The position numbers and the translations under genes were made by a program. A stretch of 58,034 bases of DNA, taken from NCBI GenBank assembly GCA_029247265.1, contig JAQWLN010000044.1:1-58034 (forward strand), read 5' to 3'. Positions 17,675-26,466 of the stretch are shown here, piece after piece. The stretch comes from Fuerstiella sp. (GTDB taxonomy: Bacteria > Planctomycetota > Planctomycetia > Planctomycetales > Planctomycetaceae). Within the stretch, counting starts at the first letter, position 1. Each line of letters starts with the position of its first letter. The notes below the pieces were generated by a model. It did no database searches. It saw nothing but the letters and a program-made list of their open reading frames with translations, and was not told the DNA's origin.

Positions 17675-18904
17675 ATGAAGGCGGAGATCATCGCCATTGG
17701 TTCTGAGTTGTCGTGCGGGGCACAGCTGGACACCAACAGCCAGTGGCTCAGTTGCGAACTGGAAGCTCGTGGCTGGACCGTTCAGCGACACACGACCGTG
17801 GCTGATGACCGCGATGCCATGGTTCGCATTTATCAGGAAGCCGCACAACGTTCTCGGGTTGTGCTGATCACCGGCGGCCTGGGTCCCACGCTCGACGACA
17901 TCACTCGCGATACGCTTGCGGAAGCCTTTGGGCAGCAGCTGGTCGAAGACGAAGATTCATTGAGACACATTGAGGCATTGTTCAGCAGTCGCAATCGGCA
18001 GATGCCGGAACGGAACCGGGTTCAGGCGCTCCGTCCGGAATTCGCTTCCGTGTTACACAATGCTCACGGTACTGCTCCCGGAATTCTGTTGCAGCTTTCA
18101 GTGCCGGCGTGCACCATCGGAGTGTTGCCGGGCGTGCCTGCCGAAATGCGCCGCATGTTCCATGAGCAACTGGTCAGGGAACTTCCCATCAGCGATGTGT
18201 TTGTGCGTCGGTCAGTGATTCGCACGTTTGGTTTCGGCGAATCTGATGCGGAACGCCTGTTGGGGGATCTGACGGCTCGCGGACGAAATCCGGAGGTTGG
18301 TATCACTGCCAGCGACGCGGTCATTTCGCTGTCCGTGACGGCTCGTGCCGGCAGCGAAGCAGAGTGTGAACTGCTGGCGGCGGCTGTTCGCGATCAGATC
18401 AGGGAAAGGCTGGGGGACGCTGTGTTCGGCGAAGGTGAAGTGGAATTGCATCATGCCGTTGCCGGTCAGTTGCTCAGTCGGGATCTGAAGGTCGCCTTGC
18501 TGGAAGGGCCGACAACCGGCGGGCTCATCGGTCAATGGCTCACGGAAACTGAGGAGTTCGCCGGTCGACTGGCATACAGTCAGTTATTCCCAACTGCGTT
18601 ATCGATGGCACCGCACCATGCGTCATCAGCGGAAACGAATGGAAACTGGGAACAGGCGTTACGCGAGCACGGCGAAAAATTGCTGTCGCAACGAACCGCA
18701 GACTTCGTGCTGTTGTCGTCCCCGAGCACTCTGACGGTTAATGACAGTGGTGTCCGTAAACAACAGGGAAGTATCGTGCTGTTGGGCGCTGACATTGATC
18801 AGTCGCAGGATGTCAGCATGACTGGTAATCTGGACGTCTTTCGCAGCCGAGCCGCACGAATGGCTTTGAATCAGCTGCGGCTTCATCTGCTGAATGCCAG
18901 GTGA
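17675..18904 (+). CDS. CinA-like protein with degenerate amidase domain
   Basis: A 409-residue CinA-type protein. The N-terminal MoaB/MoCF-like domain is well preserved (MKAEIIAIGSELSCGAQLDTN, VVLITGGLGPTLDDITRD, GTAPGI, PGVPAEMRRMF). In known CinA this domain has ADP-ribose pyrophosphatase activity. The C-terminal half is placed like the nicotinamide-nucleotide amidase (PncC) domain, but the catalytic-serine motif ESCTGG is replaced around 276-283 by EGPTTGG. The rest is also divergent, so amidase activity is probably lost. The start has no strong ribosome-binding site but matches the family N-terminus exactly. A GNAT gene follows closely. Confidence 0.85.
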   Translation: MKAEIIAIGSELSCGAQLDTNSQWLSCELEARGWTVQRHTTVADDRDAMVRIYQEAAQRSRVVLITGGLGPTLDDITRDTLAEAFGQQLVEDEDSLRHIEALFSSRNRQMPERNRVQALRPEFASVLHNAHGTAPGILLQLSVPACTIGVLPGVPAEMRRMFHEQLVRELPISDVFVRRSVIRTFGFGESDAERLLGDLTARGRNPEVGITASDAVISLSVTARAGSEAECELLAAAVRDQIRERLGDAVFGEGEVELHHAVAGQLLSRDLKVALLEGPTTGGLIGQWLTETEEFAGRLAYSQLFPTALSMAPHHASSAETNGNWEQALREHGEKLLSQRTADFVLLSSPSTLTVNDSGVRKQQGSIVLLGADIDQSQDVSMTGNLDVFRSRAARMALNQLRLHLLNAR

Positions 18905-18982
18905 TTGTTCTTCAGGCCATGTTCCGGTACTACGTCACGTGTTCTGCCGGGACACTCTTTTTCATTTGCACACTTTCATCTG

Positions 18983-19429
18983 ATGACTAAACCGACAACA
19001 GATAGCGAATCCGCCCCGGATGTCACAGTTCGGCCGGCAACCCCAGTCGACCTTCCCGCATTGGCACAGTTGATTGCCGAATTTGTGAAGGCGAATCGGC
19101 TGCTGCCAAGGACTCAGGACGAGCTGGATGATCTCATCCCCTTCGGGTTTGTGGCGTGCCTTGGCGACCAGCTGGTGGGTTTTGCCGCCCTGGAAATCTA
19201 CTCCCCCAAACTGGCAGAAGTCCGGAGTCTTGCTGTCGTACCGGAAATGCAGGGCAATGGCCTTGGCAAACGGCTGGTGCAGGAATGTGTTGAACTGGCG
19301 CAGAATCGCAACGTGCTTGAGGTGATGGCCATTACATCCGCCGAGGATTTCTTCCAGTCGTGCGGTTTTGACTTCACCTTACCGGGCGAAAAGAAGGCTC
19401 TGTTTGTGCGGACGCGGGAAGAGGACTGA
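18983..19429 (+). CDS. GNAT N-acetyltransferase (N-acetylglutamate synthase-like)
   Basis: A 148-residue acetyltransferase. The acetyl-CoA loop reads VVPEMQGNGLGKRLVQ. The segment LPRTQDELDDLIPFGFVACLGDQLVGFAALEIYSPKLAEVRSLAV follows the pattern of the C-terminal domain of N-acetylglutamate synthases. It could make N-acetylglutamate for arginine synthesis as a stand-alone GNAT, but no arg genes are near. The ATG at 18983 gives the family-like start (open frame to 18905). It lies about 80 bases after the cinA-like stop, so it could share that transcript. Confidence 0.8.
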   Translation: MTKPTTDSESAPDVTVRPATPVDLPALAQLIAEFVKANRLLPRTQDELDDLIPFGFVACLGDQLVGFAALEIYSPKLAEVRSLAVVPEMQGNGLGKRLVQECVELAQNRNVLEVMAITSAEDFFQSCGFDFTLPGEKKALFVRTREED

Positions 19430-19596
19430 CTTCCGTCCGTGTCAGGAATCCGATCCTTGACGGTTTTTTCAGCGGTGAATTGCTGCGCAAACAATTCGAC
19501 GTTAACGTTCGCGGCATTCATCGGATTTTGGTCCGCGGATCAGAGTGAATGTTTTTGGGCCGGTGGCCTGCCTCTTAAGACAAAAGGAATCTCAAT

Positions 19597-19806
19597 ATGT
19601 CTGATGTTAAAGTTAATGTTCGCGACAATGGGCCGTTCCTGGTTTCCGGTCCCATCACTGTCGACGACGCGGAAGGCAACTCGTTTGACCTGGGTGGCAA
19701 GGAAACGATCGCTTTGTGTCGCTGCGGCGCTTCTGAGAAACGTCCGTTCTGCGATGGCGCTCACAATCGCTGTGGCTTTGAATCAGCCGAACGTGCGTCC
19801 TCGTAA
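19597..19806 (+). CDS. CDGSH iron-sulfur domain protein
   Basis: A 69-residue protein of the mitoNEET type. The 2Fe-2S ligands are three Cys and one His: Cys41, Cys43, Cys52 and His56, in ALCRCGASEKRPFCDGAH. Family members hold a redox-active, acid-labile cluster in the cytoplasm and may transfer it. The sequence before the cluster is typical (GPFLVSGPITVDDAEGNSF). It is a single small gene of complete family length. The upstream bases TTAAGACAAAAGGAATCTC contain an AAGGA at good spacing. Confidence 0.93.
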   Translation: MSDVKVNVRDNGPFLVSGPITVDDAEGNSFDLGGKETIALCRCGASEKRPFCDGAHNRCGFESAERASS

Positions 19807-19876
19807 ACGAGTGGTGTTGAATCAGGAAGACTCAGCCTGTTCCAGCGTCGTTCTCAGTTCCTGACGGGATTTCGAA

Positions 19877-21853
19877 GTGCACAAAACACTCCTGCTCCTG
19901 ACCGCTCCCATTTTCTTGCTCGTTCCGCTAACAGGCGATGACATCGCTGCTGCAGAACCACCGTCGGCAGAACTTGCAAAGGAATTGCAGGACGGATTGC
20001 TGCGACTGCAGGCTCAGGTTGCGGAGCTTCAAAAGAATCCGGTGCTGCAGTCGCGTGATGGCAGAGCTCGCTTTGCAGACGTGGCTGTGTTCCCGAAAGC
20101 CGTTGCCTGGATGCTGCGACACAACGAGTTTCCGAATAAGGACTACGTCAATCAGGCCCGCAAGGCCATTGCACTGGGAGCTCAGCGAGCGAGCCAGCTG
20201 ATGGACAGCAAGGCGTCGTGGGAAGCACAGATCGGTACGACGATACGTGGCTATTTTTCGAAGATTGATGGTTCGGTTCAGCCGTACGCGTTGACGCTGC
20301 CGGAAGGCGTCAATCCCAGGTCCGGCACTCGCTGGCCTCTGCACGTGAAACTTCACGGTCGAGCCAACGATATGAACGAGGTGAACTTTATCTCACGGCA
20401 CGAGGGCAGGGCACTGCCAAAGGACCAAGCGTGGGTTCAGCTGGACGTTTATGGACGCGGTAACAACGCATACCGCTGGGCCGGAGAAACCGATGTCTTT
20501 GAAGCGATTGCGGATGTACGTCGTCGATTTCGCATAGACGATAATCGGGTGACGTTGCATGGGTTTTCCATGGGCGGTGCCGGAGCATGGCATCTGGGGC
20601 TGCATCATCCAGCCAGGTGGTCATCGGTAGGGCCGGGAGCGGGCTTCATTGATTTCTACAAGTACCAGAATCAGACGGAACTGCGACCGCCCTGGCAGCA
20701 CGAAACACTTGGGATTTACGACGCCATTGATTACTCACTGAATGCCGCCAACGTTCCGATCTGCACCTACGGTGGCGAGAATGATGCTCAGCTGGTCGCC
20801 AGCACGGCTGTTGTGGCCGCCGCAAAAGCACTGGATGTCGACATCCAGTTGCTGATTGGTCCGGGCATGGGACACAAATTTCATCCGGACAGTTTCCGGG
20901 AGTTCATGGCGTTTCATACAGAAAAATCGCAGGCTGGTCGTCGACGAAATCTGGGTCGACAACAGATTCGATTCACTACCCGCAGTCTGCGATACAACGC
21001 ATGTGACTGGCTGACCATTCATGAAACGGAACAGGTCTATGTTCCGTCAACTGTTGAAGCCCGCATCAATGACGATAACAACGTTGAAGTTTCAACGGTT
21101 AACGTGGCCATGTTAAGTCTCGCTCGCGACGTCGGCACTCACGCGATTATCGATGGAGATACGTTGCCGTGTTACGACGCTGCTGAGGGGCTGCTGCCCA
21201 ATGTGTATTTTGAAAAAACGGCTGACGGCTGGAACGTGCTGGACTATCAAGTGTCAAAGCTGGTGCCCGAAAATCACGATCTGAACAAGCGGCATGGCTT
21301 GCAGGGACCGATTGACGATGCCTTCATGGATGCCTTTGTGTGTGTGACTGGGGCGGAAAAAACACCTGTGAAGTCACATGCTGGCTGGGTTGCATGGACG
21401 ATGAATCGTTTTCGGCATGAATTCGACAAATGGATGCGGGCCGAAGTTCGCACTGTCCGGGACACAGAAATCACCTCGGAAATAATCACGCAGAATAATC
21501 TTATCCTGTTTGGTGACCCATCCTCGAATGCTGTGTTGCAGAAGATTCTGCCGCAGCTGCCCGTTCAATGGACGGAAGACGGAATCTTTGTCGGCGGCCA
21601 GTCGTTTCCCGCAGACACACATGGCCTGAGCATGATCTACCCCAACCCATTGAATCCACGCAGGTACGTCGTGATCAACTCAGGGCACACGTTTCACGAG
21701 AGTGATTTCAAGGCATCCAATTCATGGTTGTTCCCGCGACTTGGAGACATCGCCATCCAGAGATTCTCGCGAAATGCGGACGGCAGCTATGCGGAAGAAA
21801 CTGTCTGGGCTGCCAATTTCAATGCTCACTGGAAGCTGTCTGGCTCCGAGTGA
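19877..21853 (+). CDS. Secreted alpha/beta hydrolase (prolyl-oligopeptidase/esterase type)
   Basis: A 658-residue protein starting at GTG with a signal peptide (KTLLLLTAPIFLLVPLTG). A helical region (30-115) precedes an alpha/beta-hydrolase domain. The nucleophile elbow is GFSMGG with Ser231. Candidate acid and His are in YGGENDAQLVAS and GPGMGHKFHPDS. A 300-residue C-terminal part follows, partly immunoglobulin-like. Similar planctomycete proteins are called prolyl oligopeptidase family or phospholipase/carboxylesterase; the substrate is unknown. It is a single gene followed by a hairpin at 21901. Confidence 0.85.
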   Translation: MHKTLLLLTAPIFLLVPLTGDDIAAAEPPSAELAKELQDGLLRLQAQVAELQKNPVLQSRDGRARFADVAVFPKAVAWMLRHNEFPNKDYVNQARKAIALGAQRASQLMDSKASWEAQIGTTIRGYFSKIDGSVQPYALTLPEGVNPRSGTRWPLHVKLHGRANDMNEVNFISRHEGRALPKDQAWVQLDVYGRGNNAYRWAGETDVFEAIADVRRRFRIDDNRVTLHGFSMGGAGAWHLGLHHPARWSSVGPGAGFIDFYKYQNQTELRPPWQHETLGIYDAIDYSLNAANVPICTYGGENDAQLVASTAVVAAAKALDVDIQLLIGPGMGHKFHPDSFREFMAFHTEKSQAGRRRNLGRQQIRFTTRSLRYNACDWLTIHETEQVYVPSTVEARINDDNNVEVSTVNVAMLSLARDVGTHAIIDGDTLPCYDAAEGLLPNVYFEKTADGWNVLDYQVSKLVPENHDLNKRHGLQGPIDDAFMDAFVCVTGAEKTPVKSHAGWVAWTMNRFRHEFDKWMRAEVRTVRDTEITSEIITQNNLILFGDPSSNAVLQKILPQLPVQWTEDGIFVGGQSFPADTHGLSMIYPNPLNPRRYVVINSGHTFHESDFKASNSWLFPRLGDIAIQRFSRNADGSYAEETVWAANFNAHWKLSGSE

Positions 21854-21900
21854 ATTGAAGAGCTGGCTCCTATCCGCGCATTGAATCCAGATTGACAGTC

Positions 21901-21918
21901 GGCCGGTAGGAACCGGCC
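21901..21918 (+). terminator. Hairpin between convergent genes
   Basis: GGCCGGT pairs perfectly with ACCGGCC around an AGGA loop. On the plus strand a pyrimidine-rich tail with TTTT follows (overlapping the end of the pseudouridine synthase gene). It may terminate the hydrolase transcript. The T run is short, so confidence is moderate. Confidence 0.5.
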
Positions 21919-23001
21919 CTACCTTTTCTTTGCACGAGCTTTCCCGCGGCCTTCGCTCATGGGGCGGCTCCCTGAGGCCGGTTTGCGGGATGTCGCCTTC
22001 TTCCGACCGGCTGCGCGTGTTTGCCCGGAGGGTTTCTTACCCGCCGGTTTGCCGCTGGCTTTTTTTTTGAAATCCGGTTTGTCACTGGTGCCGGGTTTTG
22101 ACGACGACGACCGCCCGGATGGTTTCGGCTTCGCTTTTCTCGGTCGACGTTTGCCGCCCAACCGACTCTGTGTTTCCTCAATGAACCCATACAGGCCGCG
22201 TAATTCTTCGGATCGAAGTTCACGACACTGCCCGACAGCAAGGTAGCCGATTCGCAGCGGGCCAAAGGCGATTCGTTGCAGGTTGATGACCTTGTGCCCG
22301 GCCCTCGCCAGCAGACGGCGAATTTCTCGGTTCTTGCCCTCCCGCAGCTCCAGTTCCAGAAACGTACTACGGCCTTTTCTCTTCAGCAGTTTTATGCTCT
22401 GGAACCGAAAGAAGCCGTCGGAAAAATGCATGCCCTTTTCCAGCTCGGCGATCGCTTCCGCTGTCGGAACGCCCACCACCTGAGCTCGATAGCGGCGAAC
22501 GACTTCGTAGCGGGGATGTGCCAGATGTTCGGCCAGGCCTCCATCGTTCGTGACCAGCAGCAGTCCCTGAGTGTTTTCGTCCAGTCGACCGACGGTAAAC
22601 ATTCGCTGGTCGCGGCTTGGTACAAGATCCACCGCCCGCGGTCGGCCGCGGGGATCTCGGTTGGTACACAGAACACCTTTGGGCTTGTTCAGCAGAAAGT
22701 ACTTAAACGCCGGAAGTCGCAATCGTTCGCCGTCGGCCCGCACATCCTGCTGCTGAGGATTGACAGATCGAGCCGGGTCGGTCACGACTTTACCGTCCAC
22801 CGTGACTCGACCATCGCGAATCAGTGCCTCGCAGTTTCGGCGGGAATCGACCCCAGCGTTGGCCAGAAACTTCTGTAGACGCAGATCGTCGTCCGACGAC
22901 AAAAATGCCGGACGGGAAGATTGCCGCTGGCCCCTGCCGGTTGGTGCTGAACGACGTTTGCGGTTTTGAGAGCGCGATGGCTTGGGTGACATGGACCGCA
23001 T
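21919..23001 (-). CDS. Pseudouridine synthase of the RluB/RsuA family with long basic tail
   Basis: The enzyme isomerises uridine in ribosomal RNA. A basic N-terminal stretch is followed by an S4 RNA-binding domain (LRLQKFLANAGVDSRRNCEALIRDGRVTVDG) and the catalytic domain, with nucleophile Asp141 in VGRLDENTQGLLL, then KVINLQRIAFGPLRIG. The last 75 residues or so are low-complexity Lys/Arg/Ser/Pro/Gly (KPSGRSSSSKPG, KKASGKPAGKKPSG). This tail is a common planctomycete feature, but long here. Whether it targets RluB or RsuA positions cannot be decided. ATG at 23001 or the second Met at 22992 are both possible starts. Confidence 0.92.
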   Translation of the reverse strand: MRSMSPKPSRSQNRKRRSAPTGRGQRQSSRPAFLSSDDDLRLQKFLANAGVDSRRNCEALIRDGRVTVDGKVVTDPARSVNPQQQDVRADGERLRLPAFKYFLLNKPKGVLCTNRDPRGRPRAVDLVPSRDQRMFTVGRLDENTQGLLLVTNDGGLAEHLAHPRYEVVRRYRAQVVGVPTAEAIAELEKGMHFSDGFFRFQSIKLLKRKGRSTFLELELREGKNREIRRLLARAGHKVINLQRIAFGPLRIGYLAVGQCRELRSEELRGLYGFIEETQSRLGGKRRPRKAKPKPSGRSSSSKPGTSDKPDFKKKASGKPAGKKPSGQTRAAGRKKATSRKPASGSRPMSEGRGKARAKKR

Positions 23002-23275
23002 CCGCGGAAAAGTTTAGTTTCAGAGAGCAGGCGCAACGCCGTAATCGGCGGCGATGACAGATGAACAGGCGCGACAAAACGTGAGAAATTACAGGTTGTC
23101 GCTTTGCACCCTTATCAGAAATTCCGTTCTGGGATGCAAGCACTGCCGTCGGCCATCGTACCCGTCTCACACACAAAGCAGAGACCGAAACAGTGAGATT
23201 CTCGGTCTTGGCATCGATGTTCGTTGGGCGATCATGCCTGACGTACTCTGTGGCGAGGCCAGCGTCTCACTTCGT
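23002..23275. other. Intergenic gap
   Basis: About 270 bases lie between the pseudouridine synthase and ThuA-like genes, both on the minus strand. Frames here are shadows, and no regulatory site could be supported. Confidence 0.3.
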
Positions 23276-24322
23276 TCACGGAGTCGGGCGGAAGTTCCAT
23301 TCCGGGCTGCCTTTAGGGTCCGGCAGGTGAGGCGTCTTGCCCAGACCAAGGTCATTCAGCTTCAGATCGGCGTCCTTCCAGTAATTTTCGACTCTGATGA
23401 AGCCGTAGAAGCTGGGGTAGAACGGATCCACAAAACCAACGTCTGCATTCGAAGGGACTTCCTGACCTGTCAGATGATAAGCCGCATTCACAATCAGGCG
23501 ACGCAGGTCTTCGCTGACGAAGTCGACAGATGCTCCGGCCGTTGTACAGAAGGATCGGCCCTCACTCTGACCGTCCGGCGTTGCATATGTATGCAGCCAT
23601 GCCAGTGCCTGCATTGGACTGTTCTTGTCACCTGCAATTGGTTTGGAGGCCGGGTCCAGTGTTTCGGTGACTGCGCCTCGCAGCAAAACGGTATCGGCAT
23701 CGGTCAGGTGAGTCACGCCGTAGACGTCGCTGGGGGCAAAGACGTCTTTGACGCTGTTCAGGATCGCATGTTCGGCATTGGCTTCTTCAACAACGCCTCG
23801 ACAGCCCTGCCGCTTGTGGCCGCCGTGATGGCTGACCCACTGCTCGCCCAGCACCTTACGCCCAAATTCACCATAGCTGATACTTCCGAAGTTGCCCTTG
23901 CCGTTAAACGCATGAGTTGCCGTGCGAATGCCGATCACCGGTTTGCCGGCGTTCAGGAATTTCGTGATATGCGCGGCCCCTTTCTTATCCGGCGTACGGA
24001 AACGAGTCCCGATCAGCATCAGATCTGCAGAGTCCAGAGCATCCAAACCACGCAGTCCGGCTCCGTTATTGGCGTCGATGTAGTCCGTTCCGTCAGGACC
24101 GAATGCGAACAGCACGGTGCACTTGAATCCATGCTTCTGGCTGAGGATTTTGCCCAGCATCGGCATCGATTCCTCCGTGCGATACTCTTCATCACCAGCG
24201 ATCAGCACGATGTGTTTTGCGTCGGCGCCAGCATGTGGCGGACTGAATACCAGACGGTCGGCGGCATGGGTGATCTGTCCGGCAACGACCAGCAGCATCA
24301 GGCAGAATGTTCTTCTTATCAT
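23276..24322 (-). CDS. Secreted ThuA-like domain protein
   Basis: A 348-residue protein with a signal peptide (MIRRTFCLMLLVVAGQITHAAD) and a ThuA/glutamine-amidotransferase-like fold. Family features include IVLIAGDEEYRTEESMPML, GLDALDSADLMLIGTRFR, KFLNAGKPVIGIRTATHAF, and a His pair in WVSHHGGH. ThuA-type proteins act in trehalose and other disaccharide use, but the planctomycete versions are mostly uncharacterised. Its start is about 50 bases from the stop of the sulfatase on the same strand, so these two probably form one operon. Confidence 0.85.
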   Translation of the reverse strand: MIRRTFCLMLLVVAGQITHAADRLVFSPPHAGADAKHIVLIAGDEEYRTEESMPMLGKILSQKHGFKCTVLFAFGPDGTDYIDANNGAGLRGLDALDSADLMLIGTRFRTPDKKGAAHITKFLNAGKPVIGIRTATHAFNGKGNFGSISYGEFGRKVLGEQWVSHHGGHKRQGCRGVVEEANAEHAILNSVKDVFAPSDVYGVTHLTDADTVLLRGAVTETLDPASKPIAGDKNSPMQALAWLHTYATPDGQSEGRSFCTTAGASVDFVSEDLRRLIVNAAYHLTGQEVPSNADVGFVDPFYPSFYGFIRVENYWKDADLKLNDLGLGKTPHLPDPKGSPEWNFRPTP

Positions 24323-24373
24323 GAATTGGTTTTCCGTGTCTTGAATGAGTGAGAGGGTGCCGTGGCACCGAGT

Positions 24374-26245
24374 TTATTTCTTTGGTTTCCTGAAGGGTTT
24401 GCCGGTCAGGTATTCCAGTCGGCGTTTGACCGTATCATTCTTCGCCACATCCGATCGAAACAAATCTTCTGAAACGTCGAATTCGTAGCCGGGTTCTGCG
24501 TCTTTCAGTAAAACAAGGCTGTTCAGCATCAGCCCCGCTTCGACCCCCGAAGAGGTCTTCCTGAGTGCCGAGAGAATATCCGCCTGCGGATCTCGTTTTC
24601 CAATCAGGCCCAGGAATTCTGCGGCCCGTACTTTTACCAGAACGTGCAGATTCTGATCGGCAAACTTTTCAGCCAGCGGTGCCAGTGTCGTGGCCTGTTC
24701 ACCAAATGAACTGCACGTGACAAGTGCCCAGTAGATCTCCCAGCGATTCAGCCCGCCCAGTACCTTCTTCAGTTCACCTTCGGCCTCTGCGTACGGCAGC
24801 AACTGCAGATTGGCGATATCCACCATCCGGCCAATGGCGGCAGTGTTTGCCCGTCCGAACTCCACAGGATTGTCAAAGGCGGCATCCACCAGATGGCTCT
24901 CGGGATAGAAGCTGAGATCCGGCAGTTCCTTGACGCGCGCTGTCAGTCGATTCCGCATGTCCTGCAGCACTTCTGCGTAAGCCGGGTCGGTGGCCAGGTT
25001 GTTGACTTCGTGTGGATCGGCTTCTACATCAAACAGCTGTTCTGCAGGACGAGCTTCAAAGAACTGACTTCGCTGGGCGTTGAGTTTTCCTTCCTGGTAC
25101 AGCTTGCGCCATTCGGTGTAGGCCAGCATGCGGTATCGATAATTGTTCTGCAGGCCGTCGAAGTTGAACGGCTGGTAGTTGCGCACGTAGTCAAATTTTC
25201 CCTTTCGCAGTGTCCGCACCAGGTCATATTTTTCATCAAAACGGTCCGCGTAACCGAATGCTTCGTCCCGGATTTCGACTTCCTTCTGCGAGACGCCACT
25301 TCCCAAGAACGGTCGGCCGTCCATCTGTTCGGGCACTTTGACACCAGCAAGATTCAGGGTTGTCGGCCCGAAATCGATAAAGCTGACGAAGCCCTTTCGC
25401 CTGGATCCGAGTTCCGCAGCGGCAAGGTGTTTCCATTTGGCGGGGACTCGCACAACCAGTGGCACGTGCAGACCGGCTTCGCAGGCGTAGCCTTTGCCGC
25501 GAGGCAACACGCCTCCATGGTCACCGAAGTAAAAGATGAACGTGTCTTCCAGCAGCCCGTCTTCTGTCAGGGCATCAACGACAGATCCGATTTGCCGGTC
25601 CATCTGCATGATACGGTCACGATACCGGGCGTTCGTATAACGAAATGTCGGCGTGTCTGGATGGTATGGTGCCACGAACACGCTGTCCGGGTCCGTCTTT
25701 GTTTTTTCCGACGCCATGACCTTTGCGGAAAAATGCAGCGAGCTTTCGTGGCAGATCGGAAAGCTTTGCATGTAGAAAAACGGCTGGCCATCCTTGCGTT
25801 TGCGCCAGGACGCCTTTCTTGACGACTCGTCCCACACGTTTTTTCCGGAGACCGCGTTGTAGTCTGTCTTGTTATTGTTGGCGGTGTAGTAGCCCGCGTT
25901 CCGCAGGTATTCCGGGAACATCTTCATTCCGTCGGGCAGTGGCACGGAGACGGATCGGCGGTGGTACTGGGTGCCGATGCGCGGCCCGTAGCAGCCCGTG
26001 GCCAGCGTCGTCCGGGCCACACTGCATACCGGAGCATTGGAAAACGCATGGTCAAATGTAAGGCCGTGGTCGGCCAGTTCTTCAATACGAGGAGTGGAAG
26101 CGCCATGTTCGTCAAAGTGTTGCAGGTAATGGACCGAATTGTCTTCCGAAACCAGCCAGACAACATTGGGCCGATCCGCAGCATGTAGACAGCCTGTTCC
26201 GCACAGGACCACTGTCAGGACTAAGAACGTGATGAATCGTGTCAT
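24374..26245 (-). CDS. Sulfatase with atypical formylglycine motif
   Basis: A 623-residue secreted sulfatase-family protein with signal peptide ITFLVLTVVLCGTGCLHAAD. Metal-binding and core motifs are visible: NVVWLVSEDNSVH near the N-terminus, APVCSVARTTLATG around Cys74 and FYFGDHGGVLPRGKG. The formylglycine box is normally C-x-[PA]-x-R; here it reads CSVAR, so position three is Val. The Cys and Arg are kept. The protein ends in a HEAT-like helical region and not in a standard sulfatase tail. Substrates are probably sulfated polysaccharides; the adjacent ThuA, DUF6807 and Gfo/Idh genes fit sugar catabolism. Confidence 0.88.
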   Translation of the reverse strand: MTRFITFLVLTVVLCGTGCLHAADRPNVVWLVSEDNSVHYLQHFDEHGASTPRIEELADHGLTFDHAFSNAPVCSVARTTLATGCYGPRIGTQYHRRSVSVPLPDGMKMFPEYLRNAGYYTANNNKTDYNAVSGKNVWDESSRKASWRKRKDGQPFFYMQSFPICHESSLHFSAKVMASEKTKTDPDSVFVAPYHPDTPTFRYTNARYRDRIMQMDRQIGSVVDALTEDGLLEDTFIFYFGDHGGVLPRGKGYACEAGLHVPLVVRVPAKWKHLAAAELGSRRKGFVSFIDFGPTTLNLAGVKVPEQMDGRPFLGSGVSQKEVEIRDEAFGYADRFDEKYDLVRTLRKGKFDYVRNYQPFNFDGLQNNYRYRMLAYTEWRKLYQEGKLNAQRSQFFEARPAEQLFDVEADPHEVNNLATDPAYAEVLQDMRNRLTARVKELPDLSFYPESHLVDAAFDNPVEFGRANTAAIGRMVDIANLQLLPYAEAEGELKKVLGGLNRWEIYWALVTCSSFGEQATTLAPLAEKFADQNLHVLVKVRAAEFLGLIGKRDPQADILSALRKTSSGVEAGLMLNSLVLLKDAEPGYEFDVSEDLFRSDVAKNDTVKRRLEYLTGKPFRKPKK

Positions 26246-26466
26246 GAGAATCGATGATTATCGGTACAGGGACAGGAAGGTGCAATTGGCAGTGGTTTAT
26301 CAATCACGTGCCACACGGTGCTGATATGATGAACGGTCACGTCACTAAACGCCAGCGTCAGGTAACATGTGTTGGCAGTCATCATTCCGGAGCTTCCGCA
26401 TGCATTGAAAGGGGCGGGGGCCTAGCTGCGCTCATTCGCTGAGCCCCAATGCACCACTATCCTTTT

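Noticed and set aside
23054-24352. A 432-codon plus-strand frame
   Set aside because: It is the opposite-strand shadow of the ThuA-like gene; the composition is Cys/Gln/His-rich without domain patterns.
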